Source of the DNA: Epiperipatus broadwayi
Lineage: Eukaryota > Onychophora > Udeonychophora > Euonychophora > Peripatidae
Reading direction: 5' to 3'
Assembly (NCBI GenBank): GCA_028023455.1
Contig: JAQFVV010000022.1
Location: 8,759,100 to 8,823,099, forward strand
DNA length: 64,000 nt
Shown: piece after piece, positions 59,205 to 64,000 of the stretch
Numbering within the stretch: position 1 is the first letter of the stretch
Layout: each line of letters starts with the position of its first letter
The notes under the pieces: model-generated
Database searches by the model: none
The model's input: only the letters and a program-made list of their open reading frames with translations
What the model was told of the DNA's origin: nothing
Position numbers and translations under genes: made by a program

Positions 59205-59405
59205 GTTTAATGATTAATATAGCTCAGTTCATTAGAGCATTGCCTTAAAAAATTCAATATTTAAGAATCTAACGGTTAAGTTCAACTTCTATGCTAGAAC
59301 TGTCACTGGTCAGGCCAACAACACCTGAAGAAGAGTGGAGAGTAATACCACATAAATCATCGTGTAATCTATTAACATGTATTGTCCTCTAACCTGCGTT
59401 ACCTA
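59205..59405 (+). mobile_element. tRNA-derived SINE with hammerhead-like end
   Basis: TATAGCTCAGTTCATTAGAG is a tRNA D-arm/box A. GGTTAAGTTCAACTTC (about 59274) is box B-like. The body then has CACTGGTCAGGCCAAC and a hammerhead-like region: ACAC, CTGAAGA (59325-59331), GTGG...CCAC, AAATCATC, GTGTAATC. Stem I ACAC/GTGT pairs perfectly around the predicted cleavage site. The GAAA box is degraded (TAAA) and extra bases sit at the base of stem II, so ribozyme status is weak. Related to 50165-50320. Confidence 0.5.
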
Positions 59406-61746
59406 TTAACTTGTTTTAATAGTAATAGACTTTCTAGTAAACTATTTTATAATATATTTTGAATATGGTTTTCATGTAAGAGGACGTTCTTGTTTATGTT
59501 TTAAAGATTACTAATTACTTTCAGTGGCAAAACGTGAGAAGAATGGAACTGAATACAATAAAGAATTATAATTTGACAAGATGTTAAAATCGTTTACCAA
59601 GGAAAGTTGGCAGCAGAAGAAAATAAAAGGTTCTCTCGTAATTTTACATACACAGAGTTTGGAACCAACATGTAATGGTGAGGGCATAGTTATGGCTTAT
59701 ATATTAGTTTGTATAGTTACTGCAAAACTTTTAAGTAACTCATCCTTCTCTATATTTGGGGGTGGGGTTAATATGTCCTTTTTCATTTATGACTGGCTGC
59801 TAATGATGCTAATACAAAATTTATTTTAAATTATTAAATTTTATGATTGTTAACTTCTGTTTACTAAAATAAGAGTTATCTACAGCTGTTTAGCTTACTA
59901 GAAGTTTGTCCATTTGGTCAACAGGAATTTTAAAAAATTATTTTTATAGGAACCATCTTTAGTTGTGCTTGGAATGTAATATCGACAGAAAATAAATGAA
60001 GCACTTCCTATTAACATCTTTAAAAAAAAACATATTTCTTTTTTTTTTAAATAGCTGACATTATATATTAAAAGTATTGCTTTGCAAATAATAAAAAATA
60101 TTCATATATAATATTCTCATCCATAGGCCCACACATTCGATACCTCTGTATATATGTGTTTGTTTATATCATTTCAAATCAATGAATTAGTTAGAATTTT
60201 GGAGCCTCTATGCAAATTTTAAAAAAACATATTTTTAATATTTTTTAACCTATATCTTATTACAAAAGGGCCTCCAAGACCTAAGACTTTGTCCAGATGT
60301 ATTGCTTTGATTTGGTGCTCAACAGCCATACCATTAGTTTCAATGTATTATCGTACATCTGTTAGAACTTATTGTTAACCAAATGCTTGAGAATGATTTT
60401 CTATTGCAATAAATAAGAAAAAGATAAATGCCTTAAACAACATCGAAGAGATCACTGAATCTTCTAAATTTTTTTCTGATGGAAATCTTAAAATCAGAAA
60501 CTAGTTCAAGAACACAAATAGGACAACACTGAATATGGATTTAATACACATTGCATTTCAATAAATGGTGAAGCTGGATTGGACTAAATAATTTGCTCTC
60601 AAAACACTTTTAATAATATGCTGCAGATCAAAGGTCTCTCCAGCCTTTCTTCAAAAAGAAATAAGGATCAAGAAGAATATATTGTAAGCTACTCAGTAAC
60701 TACAAAACATTGTAGATTATTGTTTACCAAATAATAATTCTATGGTTATGATTTGGCTACTCATGAAAAATCCAAAGCTGGTGTAGAAATGCCTTAATGA
60801 CCTATAGCAAATTTCAAATACCATTATGGGTATTTTCCAGCTGCCAACGTTTAACAAAAATTATTTCATTACTTCATTTTGATACTATTATGGGAAGTAT
60901 TATTTGGCTGTACTCTAGAATATGCAGTTTTGTTCAGTAAATTTGATTATCAAAAAAATTCTGCCTACAATGATGATGTGTAATAAGTCTAAAAAAGTCT
61001 TTAAGATAATGTTTGATATAGAAATGAACGTGAATATTTTATGGATGGAAAGTACCAAAATGTTAAGTTCTAGAAAATGTCCAGATCCTCAAGATGACAC
61101 TATGGTGGAATGTTTGAGAGTGATGATTTGCACAGATGTAATCAATTTATCATACCAATGCTTTTGTACTCTGTTTGAACATTAATAGCAAATAATGCAA
61201 CAATGATATTTATATAATAAATAGTATTTGAAATTTTATTGTTTATTTCAACATTAATATTGGCATCAATATCAAACCTCCCTGATTTCCCCCTTCTCTC
61301 TGTCATGCTCTATACAAATAATTATATGTTTTGAGGTCAATGTAGTTCACCACAGTTCCTTTCCTTAAATGTTATAATTTTATTTACGTTCTGTGAAATC
61401 ACTTCTGCATATTTCATTTTCCAAATCTTATTATGTTTTTTGTAGTTCTAAAATTAGTTTCATATAAATAATATAATATTTTCCTAATCCATTAATCTTC
61501 AAATTTTTATTCTAATCAGTGACATATTATGATTGTGATGATATGCAGTATTTATCTCTGTCTTTTTTGTACTAAGCAAAAACTTGGAAATAATCTTGCT
61601 GAGAATAATTTTTTTTATCAAGAATGATTATAAGTGAATCATGTTTACATTTTAATTTATTGCTAGTGTTTCTTCATGTTCTCACATGCATCTCTTGTAT
61701 CAGTTACTCTGATTTAATACATTTTATTTCTGTTATTGTTACTATA
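59406..61746. other. AT-rich intergenic DNA
   Basis: No gene accepted. 60270-61200 is less AT-biased than its surroundings and reads, in shifting frames, as non-repetitive peptide (open frame 60922-61185 is the longest), possibly an old transposon ORF that I cannot identify. Confidence 0.35.
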
Positions 61747-62193
61747 TTATTTATTTTATTAAGATTTGAAATACAGGCATTCTTATTGGTGATTATTTAT
61801 CTTTTATGCATGTGTGTGGTCATGTGTATGGGTAGTACAAGACAGTGTGGATAGTTGAAGGTTGCTTGAAAGTCTGAGTTCAAATCCCCTATATTTATTT
61901 TATTAAGATTTGAAATACAAGCATTCTTATTGGTGATTATTTATCTTTTCAGCATGTGTGTGGTCATGTGTATGGGTAGTATGTGACAGTGTGGATAGTT
62001 GAAGGTTGCTTGAAAGTCTGAGTTCAAATCCCCTATATTTATTTTATTAAGATTTGAAATACAGGCATTCTTATTGGTGATTATTTATCTTTTCTGCATG
62101 TGTGTGGTCATGTGTATGGGTAGTATGAGACAGTGTAGATAGTTGAAGGTTGGTTGAAAGTCTGAGTTCAAATCCCCTATATTTATTTTATTA
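61747..62193 (+). repeat. 144-bp tandem array related to family D
   Basis: Three units with a 144-bp period (TTGGTGATTATTTATCTTTT at 61786, 61930 and 62074), very similar to each other. Each unit holds GTGTGGTCATGTGTATGGGT, GTGTGGATAGTTGAAGG, and a box B-like CTGAGTTCAAATCCCC, then ATATTTATTTTATTAAGATT and TGAAATACAGGCATTC. The 20-mer TTGGTGATTATTTATCTTTT is identical to 861-880, directly after the hammerhead cleavage site of family D copy 1. The CTGATGA half is missing from the units. Open frame over the first unit is a by-product. Confidence 0.9.
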
Positions 62194-63239
62194 CATAAAA
62201 TAAGGAGAAAATCGTGAAGTTGAAGTTATGCTGCACTTTTCTGAGACTAATGATGATGATTTAAGTATAAGGTTTCCAAAAGTAGATACTTCACAATGCA
62301 TGTTTTATGTTTATGCATTGTGTGTAGTAGCATAATGATAGCAATTTGTAAAGTTTATAAGTTTTCTAAAGATTGTGTGTCAATTTGACGCAAAGATTTT
62401 GCAAAAAGAAATGTCAGTCATTGATTTTTTTTTTTAATAAATAATAATCTTAACATTTTCATATGACTTACAATGTTTTTAAATATTGTTTTTACCTCTG
62501 TTTTATTATTTGTAAAATTAAAATTTCAGTTCTTACAGAATACAAACATCTAATTATTATAGCTTTCAAAGGACTTTATTCAGCAACACAATCTAGATTA
62601 TATAATTTCTTTTGTCCTTATCTGATTGGGGTGATGGTCAACAGCTTGTGGCTCACAAAGTTTTGAAAGTAAGAGAAAATCCACTACTGGATAAGTTGTT
62701 TTTCATTTGAGGTATTGCAATGGTGGCAAGTGGTACCTTTTAGTTTCTGCGTTTCATTTCAGATTTATTTAATCTTTAGTGTTGATTTCTTTTTATAGGC
62801 TTCTACAGAAATGCAAGTGAGACCAGATGTCAATGGAAGTTTTTGATTTATTTATTTCTTATCTTTTTGGCATATACTATTCAGTTTGTATTCAAAAGTG
62901 TTTGGGTGTCTTTTTTGAATTGTTGTTATGTATGAATGTACCCTTGCACATCATAAAGCACAGAGAGTAAATATACCAATTCTAATGTCAGAAAAGACTC
63001 TTTTTTTTTTAATGAGTCAAATAGGCTATTTATATTTATATTTTATTTTTGAAAAGTGTGTGTATTATTGAATGAATATTATTAGAATTATTGTCATGGA
63101 AAAAAAGGTGATCCTGTATTTTTGAATCTTTGTGGCAAAGAGTGCATAGATGGTATATATTTTGGAAGTTTCTTTTATATTTCATGAAGTGTTGTATGGG
63201 TAATGAATTGAGGTTTATTTTAAGCAAAAAAATCAAAAT
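62194..63239. other. AT-rich intergenic DNA
   Basis: No gene accepted. A minus-strand open frame at 63036-63236 follows the mariner relic but has no mariner catalytic motif. Confidence 0.45.
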
Positions 63240-63249
63240 ATTTTTTCAA

Positions 63250-63671
63250 GTAACTAGAATTTGAATTTACAGCAAAGTTGTTTGTTGATGAACATTCACC
63301 CATCAAGATCCAAAGCATAAACTTTGCAGAAATCATTTTCATGTCCAATTCTTTATTTAAAATTAGCCTAATGGTTCTTGATTAATATGCAATTCTTCAG
63401 CTATCAATCTTACACTTAATCATCTGTTAGACCATATTGCATCTCTCACTTTGTTAATATTAATGTCTGTTATAGTTTTTGGCTGTCTGGTGCTGGGAAC
63501 ATGCATCCTTAGTCCATCTTTGAATCTCTTATGCCACTCAAACACCCTCAATTTCATTATAGCATCTTCACAATATGCCACATGTAACAATTGTAATGTT
63601 TCAGAAGTATATTTGCCAATTCTCACACAAAGCTTGATATTAATAAATTGCTCAAAATTTTAATTTGCCAT
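63250..63671 (-). pseudogene. mariner transposase N-terminal relic
   Basis: Minus-strand relic of a mariner-family (Tc1/mariner, SETMAR/mos1-like) transposase. It starts at the complement of 63666-63671 (ATG GCA), with an early stop. Motifs in order: the first helix-turn-helix with KYTSETLQLLHVAYCEDAIM, then RVFEWHKRFKDG (the FEWxKRFxxG signature), STRQPKTITDININKVRDAI, the second HTH SVRLIAEELHINQEPLG, and in another frame LDMKMISAKFMLWIL (mariner LGMxxxxAKWVPRLL). The DDD catalytic domain is missing. Several stops and frameshifts. Terminal repeats were not found. Confidence 0.9.
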
Positions 63672-64000
63672 TTTTAGACCAAAGCATGCATATGAATATT
63701 TATTATCTTCTCAATAGATAGTTAATAGGTAACTCTATCAGCTTAAAATTTACATACATGTTAGCTTAAACATGTTCAAACATGAATACTCATGTGATTT
63801 CAATACAATTAGACCACTAATGATAGATACCACATGGGCATTCCAGGTCACACCTTGTAAATAATACATTTTGAAGGTAATAAGAATGAAATGTTTTGAA
63901 TTATAAAAAATTGGAGCTATATTTTATATGTTCTTGAGTAAATATTCAAGAAATTGTTTTTAACTATAATTTTTAAAAAGTTTACGGTTCTATCATTTTT
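63672..64000. other. AT-rich DNA, no gene seen
   Basis: Nothing recognisable to the end of the window. Confidence 0.5.

Noticed and set aside
60270-61200. Stretch that looks mildly coding
   Set aside because: The frame is interrupted many times and I could not match it to a family; mentioned only as intergenic content.
63036-63236. Minus-strand frame as the C-terminal half of the mariner relic
   Set aside because: It lacks the mariner catalytic aspartate motifs and the conserved HPPYSPDL-like region.
1-64000. A functional tRNA gene or tRNA cluster
   Set aside because: All tRNA-like sequences have A-tails, target duplications or disrupted arms and belong to SINE families.
1-64000. Prokaryotic, plasmid or phage origin; CRISPR array
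   Set aside because: No operons or ribosome-binding sites, no spaced short repeats, and the elements are animal-type transposons and retroelements.

Overview
The window looks like AT-rich nuclear DNA from an animal, almost certainly an invertebrate. I cannot name the phylum. The evidence is the set of mobile elements: piggyBac and mariner transposase relics, two Penelope-like elements (PLEs) with GIY-YIG endonuclease ends, a LINE C-terminus, tRNA-derived SINEs with target-site duplications, and a polyadenylated retrocopy. I found no intact host gene, no functional tRNA or rRNA gene, and no CRISPR or bacterial operon. Every long reading frame I could identify is a broken transposon gene. The rest is intergenic DNA, microsatellites and diverged repeats.

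Layout. 0.35-1.0 kb: a 599-bp retroposon (family D) with a hammerhead-ribozyme fold. 2.4-13 kb: two tRNA-SINEs, a 39-bp minisatellite, the first hairpin element of family A, and a block of diverged tandem repeats (10.2-11.7 kb). 13.9-15.6 kb: a composite terminal-inverted-repeat element. 17-20 kb: a family A remnant, a polyadenylated retrocopy and a piggyBac relic. 23-32 kb: a PLE fragment whose ORF runs directly into a family A hairpin, the two best family A copies (25.7-26.1 and 28.6-29.0 kb), a family C hairpin (29.06-29.29 kb) and family B (24.4 kb). 38-50 kb: palindromes, three more tRNA-SINEs, a large inverted repeat carrying decayed family D hammerheads (42.4-44.1 kb), a LINE relic and two family C hairpins. 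51.9-56 kb: another family A copy, a Penelope-like element with inverted arms, and a second family D hammerhead. 57.7-64 kb: a long TA microsatellite, a 144-bp tandem array related to family D, and a mariner relic.

The notable theme is RNA-based mobile elements. At least two families (A and D) contain sequences that fold as type I hammerhead ribozymes with very short stem III; families B, C and a tRNA-SINE carry weaker versions. Family A copies have 11-14 bp target-site duplications and one asymmetric tail, and one copy sits directly after a PLE reading frame. This suggests family A is a PLE-derived non-autonomous retroelement. Two family D copies show a compensatory base change in ribozyme stem I. 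Folds were read by eye; no folding program or database search was run.
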